NCBI GenBank assembly: GCA_903837815.1
Contig: CAILWD010000593.1
Coordinates: forward strand, 1-21,515
Source: an uncultured Chloroflexota bacterium
Lineage (GTDB): Bacteria; Chloroflexota; Anaerolineae; Anaerolineales; Villigracilaceae
Reading direction: 5' to 3'
Length of the DNA: 21,515 nucleotides
The translations under genes were made by a program, and so were the position numbers. This document shows positions 1 through 7,517 of this stretch, piece by piece. Every line of letters begins with the position of its first letter. The stretch's first letter is position 1. Below the pieces are notes generated by a model, which saw only the letters and a list, made by a program, of their open reading frames with translations, was not told the DNA's origin and made no database searches.

Positions 1-319
1 CGGACAATATGCTCCCACTGCTGATTTGCCCGGTGGGCGTTAATTTTGCTGCATTGGGAATGCAATTAAAAAAGCATACGAATAATAGACTCTATTGGAA
101 ATAAAATCGAGACGCAAATGAACGCTGATTTACGCTGATCCAAAAAGAAAATATCCGCGTCTTCTGCGTTGATCAGCGTCCAAACCAGTTTTTTAGCTTA
201 TTACCGATAAAGTCTGATTTAGTAATAGCATGGATAGGGGATATTTGCAACCCCAAACAGGAGGGTAACAAATGGGTTGAGGTAGAATTACCTAAAATTC
301 ATACGGAAGGTTATCTCTC
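1..319. other. Non-coding left edge
   Basis: No convincing gene is seen in the first 319 bases. The stretch is AT-rich and holds a tandem and inverted repeat at about 121-180 (separate entry). Possible -10 boxes TAGAAT (283-288) and TAAAAT (293-298) precede the zinc ribbon gene at 320, but no good -35 pairs with them. Part of a neighbouring gene's regulatory region could extend in from the left. Confidence 0.6.
121..180. repeat. Dispersed-type intergenic repeat with inverted arms
   Basis: Two tandem 10-nt units built on ACGCTGAT lie at 121-130 and 131-140. The second unit, ACGCTGATC (132-140), has a perfect inverted copy GATCAGCGT at 171-179, separated by 30 nt. The right half (CCGCGTCTTCTGCGTTGATCAG, split around 155-175) resembles the 'CTGCG-TT-ATC' intergenic repeats common in many environmental bacterial genomes; that resemblance is from memory. 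Only this copy is visible in the window. Confidence 0.5.
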
Positions 320-550
320 ATGCCCATCTATGAATATGTGTGCAAGTCTTGCAAGAAGGAATTCGAAGCCATTCGTCCCATGAGTGACAAGGACGCTCCC
401 ATTGCCTGTGAGAAGTGCGGCGGGAAAAAGGTCAGGCGGAAGCAATCCACTTTCAGCGCCCGCAACGAGTCGGGTAGTGTTGCTGGAACTTCGAGTAGTT
501 GTGATTGCGGTTCCTGCTCTGGCGGAAGTTGTGTCTCCTGCGGTCATTAA
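320..550 (+). CDS. FmdB-family zinc ribbon protein (76 aa)
   Basis: A small protein of the FmdB/CxxC_CxxC_SSSS putative regulatory family. It opens with the typical MPIYEYVC and has two CxxC pairs, C8/C11 and C30/C33, that form the zinc ribbon. A Gly/Ser tail carries five more cysteines (C61, C63, C66, C71, C74), as is usual for this family. Length is normal. GGAAGG at 305-310 sits 9 nt before the ATG and supports the start. The family's biochemical role is unsettled; the name comes from a putative regulator of formamidase or amidase genes. It appears monocistronic, and the next gene converges on it from the minus strand. Confidence 0.88.
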   Translation: MPIYEYVCKSCKKEFEAIRPMSDKDAPIACEKCGGKKVRRKQSTFSARNESGSVAGTSSSCDCGSCSGGSCVSCGH

Positions 551-588
551 AATCGGGATTGGCAAGGCCTGCTCCCTTAAACGGCATA

Positions 589-608
589 CGCCGCGTTTTC
601 ACGCGGCG
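589..608. terminator. GC-rich hairpin between convergent genes
   Basis: A perfect 8-bp stem, CGCCGCGT (589-596) with ACGCGGCG (601-608), closes a TTTC loop. It lies between the stop of the zinc ribbon gene (550) and the stop of the minus-strand Cys/His gene (670). No U-tract follows on either strand, so it is at best a partial or bidirectional terminator. Confidence 0.4.
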
Positions 609-669
609 CAGCCAAAAGACCAACTCAGAGGGAGGAGAGAGTTTGGAAGAGCAACTTTCGGTCGCTCAA

Positions 670-888
670 TTACACGGGGTCAAGGTCAGGGTTCGTGCCG
701 CAGAGAGAGCAGGTTGCCTTGTCTACCAGATTGCACTCAATGGCATTGGAACAACGGCGGGCTAATACTCTCGGTGGCTGGTCTGGCAGGACTTCGGCGG
801 GGTACACAACCTGGTCTTCGATTTGGACTTCGTGACCGACATGCTCACAATACTTGCTTTTTTCCACTTTCCAAATTTTTTCTGCCAT
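670..888 (-). CDS. Small conserved Cys/His protein (72 aa), putative metal binder
   Basis: I believe this is a real gene. AGGAG (900-896 on the minus strand) sits 7 nt before the ATG at 888, and the protein is cysteine- and histidine-patterned: C14-x-H16-xx-H19 near the N-terminus, then C46, C52 and C60-xx-C63 near the C-terminus. This spacing suggests one or two zinc or iron sites. There is no signal peptide or membrane segment, so it is probably cytosolic. I recall similar short proteins annotated as hypothetical in Anaerolineae, but cannot name a Pfam family. Function is unknown. The gene stands alone, facing the zinc ribbon gene. Confidence 0.7.
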   Translation of the reverse strand: MAEKIWKVEKSKYCEHVGHEVQIEDQVVYPAEVLPDQPPRVLARRCSNAIECNLVDKATCSLCGTNPDLDPV

Positions 889-1000
889 ATCTAAACTCCT
901 AACAATAATGAGCCAAGTGTAAAAGAAAAGGGTTTCTCGGGCTAGTGACAGGCGTCATGAAGCGCCGCGACAAAGCACCTATTTTGGATATGATGTATCC

Positions 1001-2227
1001 TTATTTTATTTCAAAATGATAAATCGTGCCATTATCGCTGGCAAAGTAGATTTCACCCGATTCATCCAGCCCGAAGGTGGTGATGGTCGTCCCCGTCTCG
1101 AATAGCAATTGAGACTTCCATAAGCCGTCCACCAAAGTCAGCCCCCAAATTTTGCCCGAGCAATAGTCGCCGTAAAAGTAGATGCCGTTCCACTCAGGTA
1201 TTGCGCCGCGATAGACATATCCGCCTGTGATGGAGCATCCGCCTTCGGCATGGCTGTACTCGGCGGCTGGGAGCGCCATTCCCGACTGTGGCTCGCTGTC
1301 GTAGGCGTGACTTCCTTCCATGACAGACCAGCCGAAGTTTGCTCCGCTGCCCCAACTCTTGGGAAGGTAGTCCACTTCCTCCCATTGGTTTTGACCCACG
1401 TCCCCAATCCACAGGTCGCCTGTCAGGCGGTCGAAGGAAATTCGCCAGGGGTTGCGTAGTCCGTATGCCCAGACCTCATTGCCGAAGGGATTGTCGGCGG
1501 GGATGGCATACGGGTCGCCGTTCGTCACATCCAGTCGCAGGATTTTGCCGAGCAGGGACTTGGTGTTCTGCCCGTTCTTTTGCGGGTCGCCGGCGCTTCC
1601 ACCGTCTCCCAAACCGGCGTAGAGATTGCCGTCTGGTCCAAACGCAAGCGCTCCGCCGTTGTGGTTTTGATAGGGCTGTTCGATGATTAGCAGATAGGTT
1701 TCGCTGTTTTTATCGGCGGAATTTCCGCTGGCTTGGAAACGCGAGATGCGTGTGTTCCCATCTGCGCCGGTGTAGTTGACGTAGAAATATCCGTTGGTTT
1801 CGTAATCGGGGTGGAACGCCAAACCGAGCAACCCCATCTCATTGCCGGCTTCACTCACGCGGTCGCTGATGTCGAGGAAGGGCGCTTCGAGCAGTTGACC
1901 ATTTTTGTAGACGCGGATGAGTCCATTCTTCTCGATGATGAACAACCTGTCCGAACCGTCATTTGCGGGCTGGATGTCGACCGGGCGGTACAGTCCGCTG
2001 AGGATGGGTTGCCATTTGTAGTCTGTTGGATTGGGAAAGGAACTTGCATAAGCTGGAGGCGGTGTGGTGGAAGTGGCCAGCGGCTGGGGCTGGGACTCAA
2101 CCTGGGGCGCCGCACCAACTGTCGGCGTGAAAAGAACGATGGGCGTGACCATCGGCGCGGCAGGTTTTGTCAATCCGGCACATGCGGCGAGAATTGGCAG
2201 GGTCAACAAAATCAGCAGGCGTTTCAT
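1001..2227 (-). CDS. PQQ-dependent sugar dehydrogenase-like lipoprotein (GSDH family, 408 aa)
   Basis: A secreted, lipid-anchored six-bladed propeller of the glucose/sorbosone (aldose sugar) dehydrogenase family, which oxidises sugars with PQQ. The N-terminus is a lipoprotein signal with lipobox L13-A-A-C16, then a Pro/Thr-rich linker to about residue 65. Family motifs follow: GLLGLAFHPDY (132-142), NHNGG with the likely catalytic H189, LYAGLGDGG (202-210), and YGLRNPWR (255-262). C331 and C356 could form a disulphide. The ATG overlaps the upstream DUF1232 stop as TGATG, so the two are translationally coupled, and no separate ribosome site is evident. Family membership is clear; the true substrate and whether PQQ is bound cannot be told. 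Confidence 0.88.
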   Translation of the reverse strand: MKRLLILLTLPILAACAGLTKPAAPMVTPIVLFTPTVGAAPQVESQPQPLATSTTPPPAYASSFPNPTDYKWQPILSGLYRPVDIQPANDGSDRLFIIEKNGLIRVYKNGQLLEAPFLDISDRVSEAGNEMGLLGLAFHPDYETNGYFYVNYTGADGNTRISRFQASGNSADKNSETYLLIIEQPYQNHNGGALAFGPDGNLYAGLGDGGSAGDPQKNGQNTKSLLGKILRLDVTNGDPYAIPADNPFGNEVWAYGLRNPWRISFDRLTGDLWIGDVGQNQWEEVDYLPKSWGSGANFGWSVMEGSHAYDSEPQSGMALPAAEYSHAEGGCSITGGYVYRGAIPEWNGIYFYGDYCSGKIWGLTLVDGLWKSQLLFETGTTITTFGLDESGEIYFASDNGTIYHFEIK

Positions 2228-2589
2228 CAGGATGGTTTGTCGCTGACGTCGGTGGTCTCTGCGTCTACGATTTCATCGTGTGCAGGGACGGTCATGTTGC
2301 CGGCCAGTTCCTTCATGTGTTCTGCGACTACTTCGGGCGGGCAGAGTTCGGTGAAGACGTAGGAACCGAGCCAGAGCAGGGCGGCGTCATCCACCACGCC
2401 GACGATGGGAAGCATGACCGGGTCTGGCGAGAACAGGTAAGCTAACGCGCCAACGGGAATCAGTTTTGCAAAAATGTTGACGCGGCTGTCGCCCATGAGT
2501 CGGAAGATGAGTTTGAGTTGGTTGAGCACATTGCGAACTACGCCGCCTTGTTGCGTAACGACAAGATTGGTCGGTTTTTTTTCTTCCAT
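2227..2589 (-). CDS. DUF1232 (YkvA-type) membrane protein (120 aa)
   Basis: A small membrane protein of the DUF1232 family. The core has the family pattern: LKLIFRLMGDSRV (25-37), KLIP, YLFSPDPVMLPIVGVVDD (51-68) and a second hydrophobic stretch. An acidic tail follows. AAAGGAG at 2603-2597 lies about 7 nt before the ATG and fixes the start. It is the first gene of a two-gene unit with the sugar dehydrogenase (TGATG overlap). The family's role is not established; members are thought to be membrane-associated. It is divergent from the NYN RNase gene across 136 nt. Confidence 0.85.
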   Translation of the reverse strand: MEEKKPTNLVVTQQGGVVRNVLNQLKLIFRLMGDSRVNIFAKLIPVGALAYLFSPDPVMLPIVGVVDDAALLWLGSYVFTELCPPEVVAEHMKELAGNMTVPAHDEIVDAETTDVSDKPS

Positions 2590-2612
2590 TTGGAATCTCC
2601 TTTGATGAATAC

Positions 2613-2618
2613 ATTATA
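2613..2618 (-). promoter_or_regulatory. Candidate -10 box for the DUF1232 operon
   Basis: A perfect TATAAT reads on the minus strand at 2618-2613, 24 nt before the DUF1232 start codon, leaving room for the AGGAG ribosome site. No good -35 hexamer is seen at 17 nt (ATTCGT at 2641-2636). Confidence 0.4.
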
Positions 2619-2710
2619 TTCGATTTGATTACTCTACGAATTTGGGCGCTGTGAGATGCAAAGGCGGCGTCAACAATAGCAGGGGGGACTTTCGAGTCTT
2701 CGCGAGCCAA

Positions 2711-2719
2711 TGATAAAAT
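2711..2719 (+). promoter_or_regulatory. Extended -10 box abutting the NYN gene start
   Basis: TGATAAAAT matches an extended -10 (TGnTATAAT) with one mismatch. Only six bases (TGCGCC) separate it from the ATG at 2726, so transcription would begin at or next to the start codon. No Shine-Dalgarno sequence is present. This suggests a leaderless mRNA. Confidence 0.45.
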
Positions 2720-2725
2720 TGCGCC

Positions 2726-3202
2726 ATGCCTTATCTGGTGGATGGACATAACCTGATTCCCAAGGTGGGATTGCGCCTCGATTCACCCGACGATGAATTG
2801 GAACTGGTTGCCATCCTGCAGGACTTTGCGCGAATCAAACGCCAGCAGGTGGAAGTGTATTTCGACGGCGCGCCTGCCGGTCAGGCGGGAAGCCGAAAGC
2901 TGGGCGCTGTCAAGGCGCATTTTGTCCGGCAGGGACAGACGGCAGATAACGCCATCCGCGCGCGATTGAACAGCATGGCAAAGGATGCAAAAAATTGGAC
3001 TGTGGTTTCTTCGGATAGGGAGGTGCAGAGCGCGGCGCGGGCGAACCATGCGCAGTTCGTTTCAGCGGAAGAGTTCGTGAAGACCTTAAGGGAGGCCAGG
3101 AATTCAATCCCCAAATCAAGGGTGGATGAGAAAAAACTTTCAGATGCAGAAGTGGATGAGTGGCTGGAAATTTTCAGGCACGGGCGGAAGCGATTAGGAT
3201 AA
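2726..3202 (+). CDS. YacP-like NYN-domain RNase (158 aa)
   Basis: A PIN-like NYN endoribonuclease of the YacP/Rae1 type. Members cut RNA using a cluster of acidic residues that bind metal; Bacillus Rae1 cuts mRNA on the ribosome. The visible pattern fits: YLVDGHNLIP (3-12), VEVYFDG (42-48), a TADNAIRARL stretch with the conserved acidic residue (near 72-81), and VVSSDREVQSAA (93-104), then an S-AEEF helix. The C-terminal 30 residues are charged and probably helical. The start lacks a ribosome site but has an adjacent -10 box. It converges with the adenylate cyclase across a structured 161-nt spacer. Family assignment is good; the RNA target is unknown. Confidence 0.87.
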   Translation: MPYLVDGHNLIPKVGLRLDSPDDELELVAILQDFARIKRQQVEVYFDGAPAGQAGSRKLGAVKAHFVRQGQTADNAIRARLNSMAKDAKNWTVVSSDREVQSAARANHAQFVSAEEFVKTLREARNSIPKSRVDEKKLSDAEVDEWLEIFRHGRKRLG

Positions 3203-3363
3203 ATACAGTCCAAATTCTAATCTTTTCTTAACCAATTTTGGACTGACTTGGTGTATATTTTGAACACCGACACCTGCCCTCCCCTTTATTGGTATTAGGT
3301 GTCTCCCGCCGCTGGATTTGCATGTCCCCCCCATGCTGATCAGCGGCGGGAACTTTTAATGAG
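3203..3363. other. Structured spacer between convergent genes
   Basis: This 161-nt spacer holds three successive inverted repeats: AGTCCAAA (3207-3214) with TTTGGACT (3237-3244); GACACCT (3269-3275) with AGGTGTC (3297-3303); and CCCGCCGCTG (3305-3314) with CAGCGGCGGG (3341-3350). The last encloses a smaller stem GCATG/CATGC (3320-3324/3332-3336) with a C-run in the loop. Some may stop transcription from either side. A small RNA cannot be excluded, but no clear promoter is seen. Confidence 0.5.
3305..3350. terminator. Two-tier GC-rich hairpin downstream of the cyclase gene
   Basis: A perfect 10-bp stem (3305-3314/3341-3350) topped by a 5-bp stem (3320-3324/3332-3336) begins 14 nt past the cyclase stop on the minus strand. 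There is no U-tract on the minus strand and only ACTTTTA on the plus strand, so it may act as a weak bidirectional terminator or mRNA 3'-end block. Confidence 0.45.
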
Positions 3364-5073
3364 TTACCTTAACCCCAAAACTTCGAAAACTTCCAGCGGT
3401 TGGGTCTTGCCCTTCATCGACATATCGGCGTGGGGCTTGACTTCCACCTCCCTGCTGACGTGTTTGAAGGCGTCGCGGCTGAGCAGGATTTGGTTCTTTG
3501 CGGAATTTTCCTGGATGCGTTTGGCGGTGTTGACGGCATCGCTGATGGCGGTGTATTCCAGCCGTTTCTCCGTCCCGATCAAACCGAGGACTGCGTCGCC
3601 GCAATGAATCCCGGCGCCAAAGGCGAGGTGAAATTCGGGCGGCAACTCCTTGTATAATTTCTCGACCGACTCGCGGATCATCAAGGCTGTTTTTACCGCA
3701 CGCAGGGTATGGTCAGGTTGGGGCACAGGGGCGTTGAACCAGGCCATGATCGCGTCGCCCATGAATTTGTCGATGGTGCCTTCGTGCGCCAGTACGGCTT
3801 CAGCCATTGCGGCGAGGTAGCGGTTGAGGATTTTCACCAGTTGTTCCGGCTCATGGCTTTCGCTAAAGGAGGTGAAGCCGCGGATGTCGGCAAAGATGGC
3901 TGTGATGGTGGCGCGTTTGCCGCCCAGTTGCAGGCTGTTCGGGTCGAGTTGTTCGATTACCGCCGGAGAGACCATGCGCTCGAAGAGTCGGCGCTGGGCT
4001 TCGAGTTTCTTTCTCTCGGTCAGGTCGTCCAATACAATGGCGATGCCCTGGGTCTTTTGTCCCGCATCTTTCAAAGGAGAGAGATTGAAACGCCAGTCCA
4101 CAATTCCGCGGTTGGGGAAGTGGTGGCTGATTTCCAAATCCGCAATGGCTTTGTCTGTCTTGCGGACTTCCACCAGGTGCGGCTGGAGTTCCAGTGAAAC
4201 AGAGGCAAGCGTTTCGTTTAGGGAATGTCCCACAATATCATTTGACGAGTATCCCAAAATCCTTTCGGCGGCGCGGTTGGTAAGGGTGATCTGGTTCTGG
4301 ATATCGGTGGTGATCACGCCGCTGGTGATGGATGCAAAGATGTTATCCATCATGTTCTTTAGTTCGGTTACTTCTTCAAGGGTTTGTTTGAGCGAGGAGA
4401 AGAGGCGGGCATTCTCGATGGCCACCGCCGCCTGGTTCGCAAAGGCAACCAGCAGGTTGCGTTCCGACTCGGCGAAGATGCCCGCGCGGATGCGGTTATC
4501 GGCATAAATCACGCCAATCAGATCGCTCTTGACTTTAAGGGGGACGCACAGAATCGAACGCAGGTTGAAAGCCACGATGCTTTCCTGCCCGATGAAGCGC
4601 TGATCTTCCTGGGCATTGGTGGTGACGATTGGCTCGCCCGTTTCGATGACGCGTCCCACCACGGAGCGGCTGACAGTCAACTCGGAGGAGTTGACCGATT
4701 CCATTTCCCAGTTGCGTCCCGTGCGGATGACCATTTCCCCTTTTTCATCGCGCAGCATCAAAAAACCGCGCTCGGCCTTGGTGAGCCGCACGATATTGTC
4801 CATTACAATGGTCAACACCTCGTCGAGTTTCAGTGAAGAGTTGATGACCTGCCCAATGTTGGCAAGCGCCTGCAGGTTGTTGTGCTCACGTTGAAAGGCT
4901 TCTATTTTCTCGCCAATTTGTCCGAGTGTGATTTCAAGGTTATAGAGACTGTCGACTGCGCTTTTGGGAAGTTTCAACTTCGCGGCTTCCAGTTCGCCGC
5001 GAACTTTTCCCGCTTGCATACTAAGCGTCTGGATTTGGTCGGGTATGGTTGTGGGGCGGGTCTGTTCGTTCAT
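3364..5073 (-). CDS. Class III adenylate cyclase with GAF and PAS domains (569 aa)
   Basis: A cytosolic, signal-regulated nucleotidyl cyclase, expected to make cAMP from ATP. Order: N-terminal coiled coil (about 10-70), GAF (about 70-225), short helix, PAS (about 240-352), a linker with FERMVSPAVIEQL, then the cyclase domain (about 387-567). Metal-binding aspartates D396 (IFADIRGF) and D440 (DKFMGDAIMAWF), substrate residues K436 and T508, and transition-state residues N515 and R519 (VNTAKR) are all present, so it should be active. The usual IGD after the substrate threonine reads ISD. It has no membrane segment. The ATG lies 6 nt after the transglutaminase stop, with no ribosome site in the gap, suggesting coupling. 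The GAF and PAS ligands cannot be predicted. Confidence 0.92.
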   Translation of the reverse strand: MNEQTRPTTIPDQIQTLSMQAGKVRGELEAAKLKLPKSAVDSLYNLEITLGQIGEKIEAFQREHNNLQALANIGQVINSSLKLDEVLTIVMDNIVRLTKAERGFLMLRDEKGEMVIRTGRNWEMESVNSSELTVSRSVVGRVIETGEPIVTTNAQEDQRFIGQESIVAFNLRSILCVPLKVKSDLIGVIYADNRIRAGIFAESERNLLVAFANQAAVAIENARLFSSLKQTLEEVTELKNMMDNIFASITSGVITTDIQNQITLTNRAAERILGYSSNDIVGHSLNETLASVSLELQPHLVEVRKTDKAIADLEISHHFPNRGIVDWRFNLSPLKDAGQKTQGIAIVLDDLTERKKLEAQRRLFERMVSPAVIEQLDPNSLQLGGKRATITAIFADIRGFTSFSESHEPEQLVKILNRYLAAMAEAVLAHEGTIDKFMGDAIMAWFNAPVPQPDHTLRAVKTALMIRESVEKLYKELPPEFHLAFGAGIHCGDAVLGLIGTEKRLEYTAISDAVNTAKRIQENSAKNQILLSRDAFKHVSREVEVKPHADMSMKGKTQPLEVFEVLGLR

Positions 5074-5079
5074 AGGTTT

Positions 5080-7458
5080 CTATTCTAATTCATTATATTG
5101 TCTGTCGAAAAATTGTAAGGTCTCTTTTGTGCGAGCCTTCAAGGTTTTGAAAAGGATTTTCGCCGCCGCTTTTCGGGCTGTTACAAGGCTGCCTGTTTGG
5201 GGCGTATAAAGTGTGGTGTGATATTCCTGCAAGAGTGTTAGGATTTCTTCACGACCTTCGGGCAGGCTTTTAACCAACTCGTTGGCGCGTTCCTGTGAAG
5301 TGATGTATGCCGCCTGTGGCCTGCCGAGCCAGTAAAGGCTCAAATTGACGCTTTGAAACGCGCGTTCAACCTGTGAAAGACCCGTCCAGCGAATCCAGCG
5401 TTTCAACCAGTGTGGGGGAACATTTCCACGCCGCTCATATTGATATGCCAAGTATACTGGCAATCGTTCATTAAGGGAGTAATGTCGAACCACAAAAATG
5501 AAAAGTCCCAGGATCGACAGGGCTAAAGCGGGAGCGATTAGGTTGCGATACCAGATAGGTTGCGTTGCCGTGGAATTGCCGACTTCTTCGTCCAACGGGT
5601 TTTCCGGGCGATCCTCCTGTGGAGTGGGTTGTATTGGGATGATTGGTAAATTTTCAGCTTCCTGGCCTGCTACTATTTCGTCGGGATCGAATTTCACTTC
5701 GGGTCGCTCCAGCGGAAACTGGTTGCTGGTCGGTTCGAATTCCACCCACCCGATGCCGGGAAAATAAACTTCGGGCCACGCATGAGAATCCTTGTAAGCT
5801 ACATTGTACAGCCCGTCCTCTTCATTAAACGTACCTTCCACAAAGCCCACAGCCATACGCGCAGGAATGCCAATCGAACGCAACATGAGCGCCTCTGCAC
5901 TGGCATAATACATGCAGAAGCCCTTCTTATAATCGAACAATACCCAGAGGACAGGATCGACTGTATCGGATGGCATTTCTTCTATGGTCTCGCGGTATTC
6001 GATCTCCTGCCGCAAATAGGAGGTGATGGCTTGCGCTTTGTCGTAGGGCGTTTCCTGTAATGCGGCGATTTCCAGCGCCAGTTCCTTTAATTTTGGCGAA
6101 ATCTCATCGGGCACTTGCAGGTATCGTTTCGTAACCCAGGCGGGATACTCTGTTCCGGCGGCGCGCAGTTCCTCGATGGATGGGTCGGCAATCAGAGACT
6201 TTGCCTTGTACTGGTCGCCGTTTGAAAGGCTTGTGCCCGCAATGAAGGCAGAGACATTTTTTAGATCACCCGCGATGGGAATGGATTGAATATCGGCATT
6301 TTTACTGATCCAGATGGTCTCGGCTGGCGCATAAAGCAATCTTTGCTTGTTGGCATGATTTGTGAAGGTGTATTCCATGGGATGTCGGTCATCTGGATAT
6401 TCGACCGTTATTTCATCCACTGCGGGGTCAAATGCTTCGCTTTCATCCACACCTGTAGTCCACCGTCCATTCGAATACTGGTCATAATTCCTGCCCTTCC
6501 AATAGGTTCGAATGGGGGTGAAGTTGCTTTCCTTTACCTTGACCGTGAAGATGATATTTTCTCCTGTAGCCGCCTGTTCGCCAAGAGATAGTGAAGCCCC
6601 GTAAAATTCCCCTCCTGCGCTTTCGCCCGCGTACGGTGATTCGAGTGCGCTGACAACGTTGGAAAATTTATCGAAAATGGGTTGTGAAAATTCCCGCCAT
6701 GCCTGCGCCGCAGGTTTGATGCTGCTGACCCAGCCAGGCAGGGACCAGGCAATGAATACCGCAATGGCTGTCACAGCCAGAGTCCCGCGTTCGATATCGG
6801 TTATGGCTTCGTCGGTTAGGAGAAAATGGGATTTTTTCCAAAAGGAACGGTTTCTGAGAAAATAAAGCCTTCCCAACAGAAGGAGGACGGTAAAAATAAA
6901 GAGACCCAACTCCAATACACGTTGAAGACGGGGCGGGTCGAAGGCTTGCACGGTAAGAATCGCCACGCCGGAAGGCAGGACTACGTTTAGAAAATCCCAG
7001 TGACGGGTGAGCCAGTACCCGGCAAAGACTCCAATCAGCCAATAGGCAAGGATGACAAGCGATATGAAAAACAGGTGATCGTAGACCGGCTTGTTGGTGA
7101 TAAATTGTTCCAGTGAATATAACAGCCGACCAAAGAGCGTGGTGACGTCATCCCACAACCAATCGGTTCTTTCCACTGCGACCAGCAATTGGGCATGTAT
7201 CAACAAGAATGTATAGCCGGTCGCAATGCGAATCACTGCCTGGCGTGAGAACCTGCTGTAACCAAGCGCCAACCCAAGGATGACGCCCAGAAAAGCCATC
7301 GTTTGCGTAAAATAAAGAAAGGGAGCCCACTCGGTGATTACCAGTCTCGTGCTGGATATTTCCACCATGGCAAGGGTCAAAAGGGCGGCTCGCCAATCCC
7401 AAAGACGGGTATTTGCAGTTCCCTTGTTGGCGCCATCTGGTGTGAGTGACGTTTCCAT
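5080..7458 (-). CDS. TgpA-like membrane transglutaminase (792 aa)
   Basis: A membrane protein with about six N-terminal hydrophobic segments (to about residue 240), an external domain, a transglutaminase-like core and one further membrane segment followed by a cytoplasmic tail, the layout of TgpA/DUF3488 proteins. In numbering from the ATG at 7458, the catalytic pair is C515 (KKGFCMYYASA) and H559 (DSHAWPEVYF). The third residue is E575 (FEPT) where Asp is more usual. A longer reading frame begins at a TTG at 7494, but that TTG is the first three bases of a TTGACG -35 box, so I start at METSL. It is first in a unit with the cyclase (6-nt gap). Substrate unknown; a cell-envelope protein is likely. 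Confidence 0.88.
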   Translation of the reverse strand: METSLTPDGANKGTANTRLWDWRAALLTLAMVEISSTRLVITEWAPFLYFTQTMAFLGVILGLALGYSRFSRQAVIRIATGYTFLLIHAQLLVAVERTDWLWDDVTTLFGRLLYSLEQFITNKPVYDHLFFISLVILAYWLIGVFAGYWLTRHWDFLNVVLPSGVAILTVQAFDPPRLQRVLELGLFIFTVLLLLGRLYFLRNRSFWKKSHFLLTDEAITDIERGTLAVTAIAVFIAWSLPGWVSSIKPAAQAWREFSQPIFDKFSNVVSALESPYAGESAGGEFYGASLSLGEQAATGENIIFTVKVKESNFTPIRTYWKGRNYDQYSNGRWTTGVDESEAFDPAVDEITVEYPDDRHPMEYTFTNHANKQRLLYAPAETIWISKNADIQSIPIAGDLKNVSAFIAGTSLSNGDQYKAKSLIADPSIEELRAAGTEYPAWVTKRYLQVPDEISPKLKELALEIAALQETPYDKAQAITSYLRQEIEYRETIEEMPSDTVDPVLWVLFDYKKGFCMYYASAEALMLRSIGIPARMAVGFVEGTFNEEDGLYNVAYKDSHAWPEVYFPGIGWVEFEPTSNQFPLERPEVKFDPDEIVAGQEAENLPIIPIQPTPQEDRPENPLDEEVGNSTATQPIWYRNLIAPALALSILGLFIFVVRHYSLNERLPVYLAYQYERRGNVPPHWLKRWIRWTGLSQVERAFQSVNLSLYWLGRPQAAYITSQERANELVKSLPEGREEILTLLQEYHTTLYTPQTGSLVTARKAAAKILFKTLKARTKETLQFFDRQYNELE

Positions 7459-7474
7459 TGTTTGAGTGTACAAT
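7446..7474 (+). promoter_or_regulatory. Candidate promoter of the PAP2 gene
   Basis: On the plus strand GTGACG (7446-7451) and TACAAT (7469-7474) are spaced by 17 nt. Transcription would start near 7481, leaving a leader with GGAGG at 7508-7512. The -35 lies within the first codons of the divergent transglutaminase, and the -10 overlaps that gene's own -10. Confidence 0.35.
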
Positions 7475-7494
7475 GAAGTCCGCAAATTCGTCAA
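7465..7494 (-). promoter_or_regulatory. Candidate promoter of the transglutaminase-cyclase unit
   Basis: Reading on the minus strand, TTGACG (7494-7489) and TACACT (7470-7465) are 18 nt apart. Six bases (CAAACA) separate the -10 from the ATG at 7458 and no ribosome site is present, so the mRNA would be leaderless. Confidence 0.45.
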
Positions 7495-7517
7495 CGTCAG
7501 CCCAATTGGAGGATTCC

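Noticed and set aside
384..902. Plus-strand frame of 172 codons overlapping the zinc ribbon gene
   Set aside because: It runs through the zinc ribbon gene in another frame and across the minus-strand Cys/His gene, without a ribosome site or a protein-like composition.
3824..4507. Plus-strand frame of 227 codons
   Set aside because: Antisense to the cyclase GAF-PAS region; Ser/Arg-rich low-quality composition.
7459..7494. Longer N-terminus for the transglutaminase from a TTG
   Set aside because: The TTG is part of a TTGACG -35 box with a matching -10 downstream, so the region is more likely promoter.
7446..7517. Longer N-terminus for the PAP2 protein
   Set aside because: It would start at a GTG inside the divergent transglutaminase gene; GGAGG at 7508-7512 points to the ATG at 7518.
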